Source of the DNA: Piper betle
Lineage: Eukaryota > Streptophyta > Magnoliopsida > Piperales > Piperaceae
DNA: 64,000 nucleotides
Assembly (NCBI GenBank): GCA_033002965.1
Contig: JAURVB010013353.1
Location: 1-64,000, forward strand
Direction: 5' to 3'
Positions 50,724 to 63,516 of the stretch are shown here, piece by piece. Position 1 is the stretch's first letter. Each line of letters begins with the position of its first letter. The notes beneath the pieces were generated by a model. That model saw only the letters and a list, made by a program, of their open reading frames with translations. It did no database searches and had not been told where the DNA came from. The position numbers were made by a program, and so were the translations under genes.

Positions 50724-53380
50724 TGTAATACCTCAAATCCGGTTCATACTTGGAAACCAAATCGGAATGTCAATGGTCCTGGTTAAGTCGTCTAACCCGA
50801 ACCCAACCCTGAGGATCTATTATTGGCATCTCGAGATAGATGTCTATTGTGATGTATGGATGAACGCACAAAAATAAACTTAATATGCTACTACATAGAT
50901 GACATGATGACCAATTCATACTAAAAATAATGACGATAAAAATCAATAAAAATGATAAAGTTAATAATATATATATATTATTATTATTATATCACGTATT
51001 GATATTCACACAAAATTCTAATGCATACTTTATTTTAAATCTTAGGTCTTAACCCATCTATGCATTCTAATTACTTTTCAATCATATGAATTCAATTATC
51101 ATGCCTTACATCACATCATTCTTAATATAAAGACAAAAAACACGTTAGTAACGAGTATTACTGGTCCAAAAATATAATTAATATTAAACTGGCTATGAAA
51201 GTAAACTCTTATATAAAGGAAAACATTCATATACATATTGTCAACTCTCTCATTTCATTTGCTGGTCCTTCGGGACTAAGAGTATATCCTACACCCTCTC
51301 CTTACGTCCATAATTCTCCTAGCATTAAGCACCTCTGAGCACCCTAGCCTAGCATTAAGCACCTCTGAGCACCCTAGCTTTGAGCACGACTAAGTACTCT
51401 CAGGCAATCGCCTTTAGTGCCCTTTGAACCACAAGTATACTTCTCCGGATTTGAGGAACTCAAAGGTGGAATTGTCCCTCCACACTTCTCTATGGTTTGA
51501 AGAACTCAAAGGCAGAGTTGTCAGGATCCCTCAGGAATGGAATAGACGCTCACTAGTTCCAGAGTCGGCTTTAACAAACACATGCTAGTTATGACAAGCA
51601 CAGTTGTCGAATTTCTCATATCCCATCTCACAAGCACAGTTGTCGAATTTCTCATATCCCATCTCACTGATAAAACTATATATAGGCCTGGGAAAAGATT
51701 CATATAATAGGCCTGAAAATAATAACTTCTGGTGGATCTTATTTTCAAAAATATACTCAAGGGATCTCGTCCTCGAGGGTTATTAATTTGGAATATCGAT
51801 CAATTAAATGGCCCGCATAGAATGGGATACAATAAATACACTACTCAACACATCTGCTTACCTATAAAAATAATACTTACACGATAGAGTATAGAGATAA
51901 AACCAGGAGGATCGTTCGTTCTTCACTCTCTTGCTATTACCTTCAGGGAGGGCAGCAAGCAAGGTGCATATTACCATATAGAAACAAGCGAAGGAAAAGT
52001 GTCGCTAACTGGCAGGCAATAGAGTCAAGTTAGCCGATACCGATAAGCGCAAGCAAGCGTAGACGGATCCATGTGCCTCCTCGCGTCCACGCGCCTAAGC
52101 GACAAGCTCCTACTCCGTACCTACACACCAAATCTAAAAGCTAACACCCACTAACTGAATGATGCATCAAACTCATCATAAATATCACATACAATGCAAT
52201 CATCATCTACTCCGTACCTATACATTAAATCTAAAAGCTAAGACCTGCTAACTGAATGATGCATCAAACTCATCATGAACATTACATACAATACAATCAT
52301 CATCTAACAGTCAAACAATCATCAATATAAAAATATCTCATCCTATTCATCCCAAATATATTTTTTCTAAGTTACGTTGCAATCAATTAGCATGCTCAAA
52401 TTTAAGTATCTTAATTAGATTACTAATTATCAATCAAATCATGCAAATCATCACTTCATTTACAACCAGTTCACAATCAAACAAACAATTAATCATTCCT
52501 AGCATGCTAATAATTGTAAATTTTTAAATAATTAAATTTTTAAATAATTAAATTGGATAAAATTTTATACCTAATCTTGAGTCACACTATGAGACAGTCA
52601 CACGATGATGGAGACACACAGAGACAAAGTTGTAGCCAACATGAGTGAGGATTGTAGGGAAGAAAAAGGTAAAAAAAGAAGAAGAAAATTGAATGAGAAG
52701 GATGATGGTGGCTAAATAATAGAAGTTTGGAATATATAGATGTGAGGGTGAGAAAATGATTGGTCGTTTAGAACAATGAACGGTCGTTTAGAATAACAAA
52801 TGGTCGTCTAAAAAAATGAATGGTCGTTTAGAAAAACGAATGGCCATTTAGAAAACGAATGTGTTTAGAAAAACGAATGGTCGTTTAGAAAAACGAATGG
52901 TCGTCAAAGAAAAATGAATGATTGTTTAGAAAAACAAATGGTCGTCTAAGAAAAATAAATGGTGGTTTCATAATTAAAACTTGACTCGACTCCAATACGA
53001 GTCAAAAATAATACTAACTCGTAATAAAAGTCATATAAAATATAATACACATCAATGTCATGCTCTATAACTAATAACCCACTTAAGCTGCCTGTAACGT
53101 GTCTTAGTACGTTATTTGGTGTAAAAATAATTCTACGATTTAATTAAAATAAATAAAGAAAAAATCTGGCTTACTCTCATATATTCTGATAACTCATTGT
53201 GTTATTATCTTATTGGCGTTATCATCATATACTTGGGTACACATGACTCTCATTGTTCATAATACAAAATTGGTCTCAGCTCGGTATTATAAAATTGACC
53301 CTACTGAAAATAACGATTGAAGCCTACCGGCTCGTAATACACAGGTCATACTGTAAAGCCCGGATCGACTCACAGGTTGC
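50724..53380 (+). mobile_element. diverged long LTR, relative of 60430-63516
   Basis: It begins TGTAATACCTCAAATCCGG against TGTAACACCCCAAATCCGG at 60430. It stays collinear with that copy through GGATCCCTC.GGAATGGAA, CTCGAGGGTTATTAAT, AGCTCCTACTCCGTACCTA and TACTCTCATATATTCTGATAACTCATT to about 53380. The right end is unclear and no target duplication was found. Unlike the other copy, its mid-part has a 22-bp repeat array (52755-52965) in place of a GC-rich block. Confidence 0.7.
52755..52965. repeat. tandem array, about 10 units of 20-22 bp
   Basis: Units follow GAATGGTCGTTTAGAAAAAC with scattered changes. The array lies inside the long LTR just before the conserved tail, at the position where the 60430 copy and the TIR elements carry GC-rich cassettes. 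Confidence 0.85.
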
Positions 53381-53524
53381 AATAGCTAATTACCCCAGAG
53401 CTCTCTCATGTCTAGCGCGCATTGCCAGCTTCGCTCTGTCTCGTGGCCAGCTCCACCGTGCCCTGCATGCCCTTGCCAGCGCAGGTACAGACACTGGACG
53501 TGGTAAAAAAGTTGTTCTGCTGCC

Positions 53525-53875
53525 ATGCAGCTGCATGCAATAGCGGCAGGTCTGGCGGTGCTGCAGATCTGGGACTGGGTCGACGCCGGCAACGCCGCAG
53601 CAGTGGCCATGCACGGCATGGCGACCGTCGTCGTGTATGCCATGTGGGTGCTCATCGTCACTATCGTCCCCGGGAGGGCGAAGAGGCTGGTACAGCTCCC
53701 CGCGCCACCACCTCCCCTGCCTTGGGCAGGGGAGGTGGGGGCTGTGCAAGAGTGGACCGGGGAGGAGTGGCGACGGATTGAAAAGGGGGTAGGTGGAGCT
53801 GGTTGCGTGGGGATGATGGTGGAGATGAGAAAGATGAGTGGCGGGGCGCCGCCATGCCGGAGCCAGCACTTGTGA
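53525..53875 (+). other. unidentified GC-rich open frame, 116 aa
   Basis: An ATG-started frame with a hydrophobic segment (about residues 25-48) followed by Arg/Lys, then proline- and Glu/Trp-rich sequence (EEWTGEEWRR-like). Frames on the other strand are also open, so GC content alone could explain it. No family recognised. It follows the LTR end directly. Confidence 0.3.
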
Positions 53876-53899
53876 CGGTGGAGGTGAAGGATGTTTGTG

Positions 53900-54690
53900 A
53901 AACAAGGACGCCCCCAACGCATCATTATATATTGAATAATAAAAGTTATTTTTCGAACGTAAACATAGCAACGTTTAAATAATCAGATTTTTTTCTAGGC
54001 GGTTTAATTGATAAATAAGGCTCACAAATTTTCCCAACATAGGTGCGTGAGGACTTATAGCATTCATAAAATGATATAGGCCATAAGGTCCTTGTAACAT
54101 GACCCTGCGCACACGAGGAAGCCGGTGAATGTTTCTATGTACGGAGGTCGCCATTCCTAATGGGTGTGGGCACGAGTGGAATTAGCTCAATAGTTTTTTT
54201 ACTTACTCGCCTCGACATGACTTGAATTCGATTAATTTTAAATTTGATTTAAAATTTGATCTTAAAAAAATTAATTCGACTTGATTATGGTAAAGTGGGT
54301 TTTGAATTATATCAAACTCAACTTGAATCGACTTGGAAAAGCTATTGAGCTAAATTGGCGCCCCCTTCATTGCACAGAATAAGACGTCATCAACAATATG
54401 CAAACCGCAAAGAATGTTAAAACAAGGCGAAGACCCGTTGATAAGAATACAAGATCCTAACCAAAGTAAAGGCCAAAACTAACCAGCTAATCCCCTAGGA
54501 TCACAAAATTGACCAACTATATAATGAGCACAAAATATTTAAAATGCCTTGCATAAGTATACCTTCAAAAAAAATGGGATCAAGCATAAGATAGCTGCAG
54601 ATTGAGATCATATGACAGTAATTTTCTTCGGAGTTGCAAGACCTATGAAATATGAACTAAAAGCAATGTCGCTAATAGTTCATCTAAAGA
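53900..54690. other. intergenic with one MITE-like repeat
   Basis: Nothing coding. It holds the short inverted-end repeat at 54179-54356 and otherwise AT-rich sequence. Confidence 0.45.
54179..54356. mobile_element. short MITE-like element
   Basis: The ends AATTAGCTCAATAG and CTATTGAGCTAAATT are inverted repeats of about 14 bp around 150 bp of AT-rich, TCGA-containing sequence. The size fits a MITE. Target duplication not clear. Confidence 0.5.
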
Positions 54691-54691
54691 A

Positions 54692-55221
54692 TATTAGGGC
54701 CAATTTAGACTCAATAAGCTCTTGCGAGTCTCTTTACTCTAAAAGCTAGCACAAAAAATAAAGTTTTCTTAAACCCTATATACAAGTTATTGACCTTCCT
54801 CATAATTGATGGGAGATTAACCTGACAATTCTCCCCCTCACATATCAAGCCACACAAATTACCTCCCCCTCACTGGCCTATGAGGTTCCAAAAGATCGAG
54901 CTATATGGCCAAGTTATTTGAGAACCCCTCAAGTATCAAGTCACCTAAATTATCTCCCCTTCACATGTACCGGCTAACATGTTACAACAAGGTTTTAAGG
55001 AATTCCAATTTGGGCTAGCCAAATTACCACGATGCTTACCTAGGCTTTGATACAATTTTTTATGGACCAATATGGACTCCATTAGCCCTCATGGACCTCT
55101 CTCACTCCAACAGCTCGCTCAAAAATAAGGTTTCCCAAAGCCTATATATAAGCCATTGTCTCCCCCAACATTGACGTGGAACTAACCCAGGAATAAAAAA
55201 TGATGTGGGATTAACCCAACA
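54692..55221 (-). mobile_element. TRIM, second copy
   Basis: LTR-like repeats at 54692-54827 and about 55053-55221 (ends ...TTAACCTGACA and ...TTAACCCAACA). Between them is a short interior with the ...CTCCCCCTCACAT words and, on the minus strand beside the second repeat, a decayed TGTATCAAAGCCTAGG primer site (near 55052-55037). It carries no coding sequence and is older than the copy at 3081. Confidence 0.7.
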
Positions 55222-55727
55222 AAGAAGTGGTCAAATAGCCTTTGTTCAAGCATTTGCCAACCCTAGACTGTACAAAAATAAAAACACTCAAGCTGCCGAG
55301 CAAGAACCTTTCTAATTTTTGTGATATAGAAACCAGTAAAACTCCCCCTGATCTTTTGAAACCAGTAAAATTGTGGAATAACCAATTAAGTGATATATAT
55401 ACAACAGAAACAAATCATAACTGATTTTGATAAAAATAAATGAACAGCATAAAGATTGTGCAGAATGATTCAGTCAAAAGTAATCAAGTTCTGCAAACAA
55501 AACTATTTGGGAATCATAAGATCATGCAGACAAACATGCATACAACTCCTATAAACTTTATACTTTCAAATGTACCTGTACTACATTGCATGAACCGATG
55601 GACAACCAGGATAAGAACAAGGAGAAACAAAGTGAAGTAGCCTTATGCACAGAGAGGTGAATCTATGGCCATAGTTGAACTTTCAAGTACGCAGAAGATT
55701 ATATGGTATCATCAGCAAAACAACTCC

Positions 55728-58115
55728 TCAATTGCTTACGCCCCCCTGCTCTGGTGTCAAGTGATCTGATGCAGCCCTTTTTGGTCTCAACTGCACAAGT
55801 AATACACAGAAAAGTAAGCCAATGTATTAAAAAAGAAAAGTGAGCTGATAAAAAAAGAACTCTAAAACGCTAAATTCACCGTTACCTTTTCTTCCGTTTG
55901 TTGGTAAAACTGTCTTAGGAGTATATTTGTTGCTTCGGTAGAAATTACTGAAAAGATAAGAAATACAGCATCAACATAAATCCAGAAATTTTGGTGATAT
56001 AATGAAATGATATCGTCCTCAAGCATATACAAATGAAATTACTTTATTATATTTCTAAAAACAAATGTTCATCTATAACTGTCTAACGAAGCCTTCTAAT
56101 AAGAAGAACCCGAATTGGGAGCTCTACACCATGCTCTCCTCTATGCTGCCCAAGCCAAGTTATCTAATGTTTGTTTTAGCAGACTGTATGAACTCAGTTA
56201 TGTTCTTCAAAAGTAGTATGGATTGTATTAAGTAGCAGTCTTTCTCTAGCTTATGATTGACGAGTAATCTAATGTAACCTAAAGGCTAATATTAGATGGA
56301 TCAACACATCCCTTAACTCTGTTGCCCATAATTTTCCTAATGTTGGGTGCTTATATATTCTGAATGATGTTTAACGTGTTTGCTCTTTGAAAAAAAAAGC
56401 AAAGCCTTCTAATGAAAAAACCAAGAATAAAGTTACACATTTGGGTATAATTTCAAGACACAATCAAGAAGTGGTTAAGACAGCTGCTAATGCTAAAACT
56501 AGAGATTCAACTGAAATGGCTGATCATAAGAAGCACATTCCTAACTGCGCTTTTTCTCAGGCCCCTACAGACTTCCCTTAATTACTTCATGACCAACTTT
56601 ATTCTATATATATATATATATATCCCCTTTTTAAGTTTCAACTCAAATTGCAAATGATACACGAGGTCACTTCAGTCAAAATCATTTACAAAACTGTAAC
56701 TTAATCTTGTGACGTAATCTGTTTCGAGTGCATTGGAACAGACCACCATCCACAGAAAACAAAACCCGGAAAACAGCATCAAATTAACCTATAGTAAACA
56801 AGTATATCCTATGGTTTTTGTAAAAATTAAATCCCACATTACCATTGTCTGATGAGTATATTTGGAGTCATATTAGATGCCTGAAAAAGAATTAAGGATT
56901 TTAGCCCACATTTTACTTCATCCAGCATGCCATCCTTTCTCTATGTCACTAACAATCAAAATATAGTTCATTCCTCTGTAATGTAAATTCAATTATAGAA
57001 AGATGTATATCTACTTTTCAACTTCAGTCATTTCCATCCTCCTTTTTCTTGCCTTCTGTTTAAAACAAATTAAGTCCCTAAATGGAATCAAAGAACTCAC
57101 TAGAACTCTTTCGTAAGCATAGGGCTTAGGAAATCTAAAACTGGTGAACTAAAATGATAGTAGAAAACAGACAAGAATGCATACCTTGATTAGGAGGTGG
57201 ACTGGTCCGATTATGAGTTGGCCGATAAGTTGTTGGACTTGATTTCTGAAATTTGCCACAAAATAAGTCGGAAAAAATTGACAGGGTTATCAAGTATTAA
57301 GTACCAAGTGTTCAATTGATTTAAAATGAATAATAGTAAACGAAAACAAGTTTACAACACAATTATCCAAATTAAGATAGTCAATAATCCAGTGGCAAAT
57401 AGCAGAAGAAGATCTCAGTAGTCAGTATCATATCTAATTGAGGTCCTCGTTGATAGTCCTATTAGGAACTGTAACTGGTTAGTTATGAAAATTGGAGAAA
57501 AGGAAAGAGATTAGAGTAGAAAACCGATCAGAGAAGAAAAAGTGGAGTGGAGTAGAAGTCATGAAAATGGATCTTTGCTGATAGACAGCTAATCCAATGA
57601 AGGGAACCATAGATAAAATTTTCCTTGGCTACCATTTGACAAGATTCCATTTTTAGCTAGCAAGCTTTCGTAATACCCGGATTAGCTACTCCTAAACACT
57701 GCTGCCATCCGATTTACAAATTTCCAACAGACAAGGGAAACTTCTATAATCAGATGAAAGCAAACATAAAAAAAGCACACTTGTTATTTGATTAAATCTC
57801 AACAAGAATCTCATTAGGAAAAAGCATCACTAAAGCAACTTCATTAAATTCAGATAATCTCCAATCATAATAAACAAGACAACAACAGAATGATAATATA
57901 TGCCAACACAATTTGTTAAGAATAATTCAAGCTTCACAACACATCACAAGAAAGGAGCTGAGCAATGCAACAAATTGAGAGCTAAAAAAGCCGAAAAGAA
58001 AGAGTTAGACAGCAGAGAAGCCAAAACTCACAGAAGGGTGGACTGGATCGGAAGGCCTCAGCTGACTGAAGTTGTGAGGGTCATAGGAAGGAAGGTCACC
58101 CAGCATAGAACCCAT
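55728..58115 (-). CDS. DDA1: DDA1-like protein (DET1/DDB1-associated 1)
   Basis: Four small exons join in frame: 58032-58115, 57185-57245, 55886-55947, 55728-55790, giving 89 aa with a TGA at 55728-55730. All borders are GT-AG. The N-terminus [18 protein letters not shown] and the core [17 protein letters not shown] are the family signature, and [11 protein letters not shown] follows. In animals and plants DDA1 binds DDB1 and joins DET1 in CUL4 E3 ubiquitin ligases. In Arabidopsis it helps target ABA receptors. It acts in the nucleus. An ATG nine bases downstream (58106) is a possible alternative start. The C-terminus ends soon after the core and lacks the longer tail of some relatives. The exons are too short for ordinary open-frame searches. 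Confidence 0.92.
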
Positions 58116-59249
58116 GAACATCCAACCAAAACCAAGCAAGGAGGAGCACAAGTATTCGCCAGAGAGGAACAATTGGCGAGGTTAGGTGAAGACCCAACTG
58201 AGAGTTGGTGACGAAGAGGGATGAGAAGGCATCAATATGAATATTGGAAGGGAAAGGGAGTAGAAGGTGTGGAGTTGGCCATGGATGGTCGAGGGAAGAT
58301 GCTAAGAGGTGAAATAGCATCAAAGCGGGGTACATTTTCGAGGGTGTATGTGCATAGCTTTGGCCATTGAAGTGGTGTACAAGTGTTGTGCACGGGTGTC
58401 GGTCGACTACGCCTAGATTGATGCCACACTTCGCAAAACCATTGAATTCATAAATATTGATTTCGCCTACATTGAAGTTCCAAAACTATAAGGTTGATAA
58501 ATAAATCTCGATTTAGCTCTTATGGATTTAGTGAAATTGCAGAATGGATTGGCTCAATTGATGCTTGATGGTAATTTAATACCTAATTATGATAAGAAAA
58601 GAAATTCTTTGTCAAATTTACTGTCATAGATTTTTGTTGTCTCCTTCAGAAGAATTTTTTTCACAAATTTACACTCATAGATTTTTGTTGTCTTCTAATT
58701 CAAAAGCGAGTGCATTTTCTTCTAAATAGTTGTTCTTATGAGAATGCATCTATTTAAAAAGAATTATATTTTTTAGTTGTGATTCTATGGAGATGATAAT
58801 TTTTCTTCTCATTATTACATTCTTAGAATTGTAATTCTCTTCACAGAATGTATATCTTTATAAAAAGGTATATTTCTTAGTTGTAACGCTTCAGAGAGAT
58901 TGTTTTTTTCCTCTTGATTGAATTTATGGGGTTATAATATTTCCCATCTAAATATTTAAAATTTGATTTTTTTCTTGTGAATATAACCCTTTCATCTTTA
59001 TCACCTACGGCTGATTGAAAGTAGGATAAGCATTGATGGTATGTCATTTTAATCCGTTCACCCCGTTTTTTTTAAAAAAATTGCTATTGATTGTTTTATG
59101 TATTTTCTATTTATGACTTTTTTCTTTTATCAATTTAAGTACAACATTTTAGTCATTCACTTTTAATTAATTATTGAAAAATATTATTTTATGAATGTGA
59201 TGGTCTATTTTTTTAAAATTTTGTTTATTGATTACTATACTGTGCATTT
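58116..59249. other. intergenic upstream of DDA1
   Basis: The DDA1 promoter presumably lies in the first few hundred bases, with no certain TATA box. The remainder is AT-rich with repeats of AATTTTTGTTGTCT-like words (58620-58700). No gene seen. Confidence 0.45.
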
Positions 59250-60178
59250 AGGGCTGTCCACGAATTGATCCAAATCGAGTTTTTCATAACTCAAACTTGC
59301 CTCAAACTCACCACGAGTCGAGCTTTGAGTTGCCATGGATGAGCTGAGTTGAAGCTAATTGAATTATGAGTTGAGCTTTGGTGAGTTCGAATCGAGTAAC
59401 GAGTTGAGCTGAATTGATCAAGCAAGTCACGAGTTGCCCACATGTTGAAGATTGTTGTGACTCGTATCGGTTTGTGCCTTATGATATAGCACTATCCCAA
59501 TTTCCTAGCTTTTGTTTACTTATCTGTATTGTTTGTGTTTTGCAAAGGGAATTCTCTAGGGCAGGCAGGTTTAACGTATCTTGTGCAAGTTTCTCCGAGC
59601 TCAAGAGTCTTAGACTAATGGTTAAATAGTCCAAGTATGCAAAACTATATTACATGTGTAGGTACATAGAGCGAAGAAGGAACATGGAGTGGATGTGTTT
59701 TTGTGATTTATAATTGCAAAGGAAGGACTCGTGTGAAGACCAGGTAAACCCACAACCTGATGAATGTGTAATTTGTGTTAAATATAATGTGAATGATCTA
59801 AAAATATGATATAGTGCTTTGGAAATATTTTAGTAAATGTCACATAATATTATGAAATTTTCTGAGATTGTTCTATAATTAAATGATAATTATATAGGTT
59901 GTGTAAGTTTTTCTTCGTCCTATTTACAAGAAAGATTCTATCGAATTTTCTTCAAAAACTTAATCTCCTTTTTCAAGTTTACTCATCTTGGATGTCTTAT
60001 TTTCATAAGCCAAACTCTACATGTCTTGCATGCTTTTTGGTGTTATCTACGCGTTAGTTTTCATCGGGTTTCATCTTTTAATGCCTTGAGTGATTAGGTC
60101 CTTATTCTACCAGTTCTCCCTCTCAACTATACTAAGTCCACATCCATATGTTATAATGAAGACATACTACCATACCAC

Positions 60179-60429
60179 TGTTGGGCCTATAGGCCCCCAA
60201 AAGGAATTGAAACAAGTTTCATAGGTCTTTCTTAATCGAGAAGTTAACTCAAGGAATACGAGTTTCCCATTAACCTATATACAAATTAATAACATCATTC
60301 ACGACTGATGTGAGATTAACCCAATAATTCTCCCTCTCACACATTATATCATTTGAATCATCCCCCTCATACATGTTAAGTTATATGTTATAGTGAAGTT
60401 CCATGAGACTTTAATTTGGGTTGGCAACC
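60179..60429 (-). mobile_element. TRIM remnant interrupted by solo LTR
   Basis: LTR 60179-60326 (TGTTGGGCC to TTAACCCAATA), with a decayed primer site (CCATACCACTG reversed) on its left and TRIM interior (CTCCCTCTCACAC, then AACTTCACTA reversed) on its right. The interior is cut at 60429 by the solo LTR and seems to continue after 63521. Confidence 0.65.
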
Positions 60430-63400
60430 TGTAACACCCCAAATCCGGTTCACACTCGTGAACCAAACCGGCATGTTACAGGCCCCGGTTAGGTCGGCTA
60501 ACCCGAACCTAACTCGTGCGGATCCAATCTCGGCGTCTTAAGATGAAGATCCAACTTGCTATATGTATGTATGAATGCATAAAACCCTAACAGGATACTA
60601 CATGGATGACATGCAACCAATTTTCACACCAACACAATTACAATCAAAATTAGTAAAAATTCTAAAACGAAAGGGACAGAATTTCCCCTAAAAATGCAAT
60701 TAGGGGCCACCCTGTCAAAAATCATATATTCAAACATATATACGCATAGCAACACTAGCATTCACACAGACTTCTAATCTACTATATTCATCATTCTCTG
60801 AACTTTGGGTCCTAACCCATCACACTTTTGCTGCGCTACTCTGATCATTTCATTTCATGTCATTGTCATGCCTCAAATATTTAATCATAACATGTTTATA
60901 AAATAACATCATAAACAAAACATTAAACATTCAATCACCCAATGTGTGTGTGCAGAAGACCTTATTGCTCCTCCGTCCTGGCCGGCACATCCATCTCGTG
61001 CTTATCACCTACATATATATAGGAAAAACGTCAGTAACAAGCGTTACTGGTCCGAAAAAGAAAATAACTATAACAAACTGGCTATGAGAGCAAACTCTCA
61101 TATGAAAGAAAACAACATATACTCCACGTGAACACTCTGAAGGGCACTACTGAGGAGCCACTGGGCTGCAGACCCGGTAGCATCCCGAACTTACTGATCT
61201 GCTGCTGGTACTGTGCCGCTCTCAGCACTTCTTTTTCAGTACTTCTCGTGAAACTTTATCCTAAGCCCTCTCCTTACCTCCATATTTCTCCTGGCCTTGA
61301 GCACGAAGGCCGAGTACTCTCAGGCAGTCGCCTTTAGTACCCTTTGAACCACAAGTCCGGACATGCGCTGTACTAAACAGTACCCGTAAACCTCCACGTT
61401 CTCCGGGTGTGAGGAACTCAAACGCGGAGTTGTCAGGATCCCTCGGGAATGGAACAGTCCGCTGGCACTAATCCAGAGCCCGCTTTGACTGTCACGGCAT
61501 CCTCTGCATGGTACGTGCAGTCGATTTCTCCATCTCTCATCTCACTGAAAACTGCGATAAAACTATATATATATAGGCTTGGGTAGGGAGTTCATATAAT
61601 AGGCCCGAAGGCAACTTTTGGTGGATCTTGTTTTCGAAATCAACCTCGAGGGATCTCATCCTCGAGGGGTTATTAATCCGGAAAATGTTCGGTTAAATGG
61701 CCCGAGTTAAGTGGGATCCGATAAAACGCCACTTAACCCGTCCTGCAGATAATAAATCAAACATACAATAGAAAAGATCATAAAAATCAGAGACGAAGTC
61801 CTAAACGGACCTGGTAGAAGCTCCAAGCGTGTCATCGCGCCTAGGCGGCGAGCTCCTACTCCGTACCTACACATCAAAACTAAATACTAACGCCCACTAA
61901 CTACATGATGCATCAAAATCAATAAATATCACACGACATAATAATCATCCCTCAAATAATCGATCAATAATCAATAATCATAAAAGTGAAAATAATCCTA
62001 ACTCATCCTATTCATTCCAATTTTATTCGTGTCTTCCTAACGTTCACTATCGTGCTCTACATCTAGCATCCGACCTCATTAACTTCATCTCATTAGATCA
62101 CTTATCATTAATCCTCATCATGCATCATCACATTACTCCATTCATAGTCATGACATTCATCATGACAACTAGTTAATCCTAGCATGCTATGCTAACAATC
62201 ATAATCAATTTTAAATAACTCAATCGGAGGTAATTATACCTCACGTCGTCGACAATTAGCGACAGCTAGGGTTCCGTCGCGCGTCTCGGAGCTCAAATTC
62301 GGTGCTCCTCGGCATCCGACGCTCGATCGGGATTGACTAGATGAGCCCCGCGGAAGATCCGGTGAATTCCGGAGAATTCCAGAAATTCTGATTTTCTGGC
62401 GGTTTTCCGAGCCATGGCGTTTTCGGCGGTTTTCCGGCAGCTTCCGGCAACAGTCGCCGGCGGCGTCTACTAGCCGAATAGGGGTCATGTTGGGTACCCT
62501 TGGAACCGGCTCAGCGAGCCCGACATCATCCACGAGGTCGACGCGGTCAATGGAGGCGGTGGCTCACCGGAAAACGGCTAAAACAGAGCTGGCGACGATG
62601 GGTGGCTAGATCCGACCGGCCACGACGGCGACGGCCTCCGCTCCGGTCAGGAAGGTCAGCTGAGGTGGTCGAGGGTGCTCGAGGCGACCACCTGATCGTG
62701 GTGGCGACGGTCGCCGGCGGCAGCGATCGGCGACGCGACCAAAACCTTGCCGCGGCGCTACGCGACGGCGATTCCGGCGTCACGGCGGCCCGATTGGGGC
62801 CGGACTTGGTCGGGGCAGCATGGCGACGGCATCGCCGAGCTGGGCGGCGTTGGTCGACGGCCGGGTGGCGCCGACAGCGGCGGCGGTGGCGCGCGAACGG
62901 GGGCAGCACGGCACGAGGGTTTGGGCGTGAGGGAGAAAACGTCGGGGGTGTGTGTGGTGGCAAACTCGTAAATATTAATTGACTCGTCTCCGACTCGAGT
63001 CAAGTATAATAACTAAGTCGTGTTAAATCCCAAAAAATTCATAAAAATCGGGAAAAATCCCGTAAAATCAAATAACACCAAAAAAATTATAATGATATGC
63101 TCTAGAACTATCAACCCACCGAAAATGCCCGTAACGCGTCCTAACGCGGTAAACGGCCTAAAACCAATTCTACGATCCACTATATATACAAATAAAAAAT
63201 AAATAAAAATAAGACTGGCATACTCTCATATATTCTGATAACTCATTCTGTTCTGCTGTGTTCATGACGTTATCATCATATACTTGGGTACGCATGACCC
63301 TCATAGCTCATACACGCGACCGGCGTCGGCTCGGTACACGTGTCCGAAACGACTCAACTCGAAAAATAACGGTCGACCCGACCGGTTCGAATATAAAACC

Positions 63401-63516
63401 CTAACTCGAATCGTGGGTTTACAGTACACGTGTTCTGAAACTGACTCGACTCGAAAATAACGGTCAAACCGACCGGTTCTGAATATAAAACCCTGACTCG
63501 AATCGTGAGTTTTACA
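60430..63516 (+). mobile_element. solo LTR of 3.1 kb, probable Ty3 type
   Basis: It starts TGTAACACCCCAAATCCGG and ends GTGAGTTTTACA (TG...CA), flanked by perfect 5-bp repeats CAACC (60425-60429 and 63517-63521). No primer site, gag or pol lies beside it, so it is a solo LTR left by recombination. The TGTAACACCCC start and great length resemble Del/Tekay-type Ty3 elements. A GC-rich block (about 62245-62957) and the conserved tail (62958-63120) lie near the end. The last 183 bases are two tandem units of 90 and 93 bp (63334-63423, 63424-63516). Confidence 0.85.

Noticed and set aside
52755..52965. CRISPR-like repeat array
   Set aside because: The 22-bp units are head to tail without spacers: an ordinary minisatellite in an LTR.
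62500..63003. 160-aa and 138-aa frames inside the solo LTR
   Set aside because: Arg/Gly/Pro-rich on both strands in a GC-rich LTR block. No known domain.
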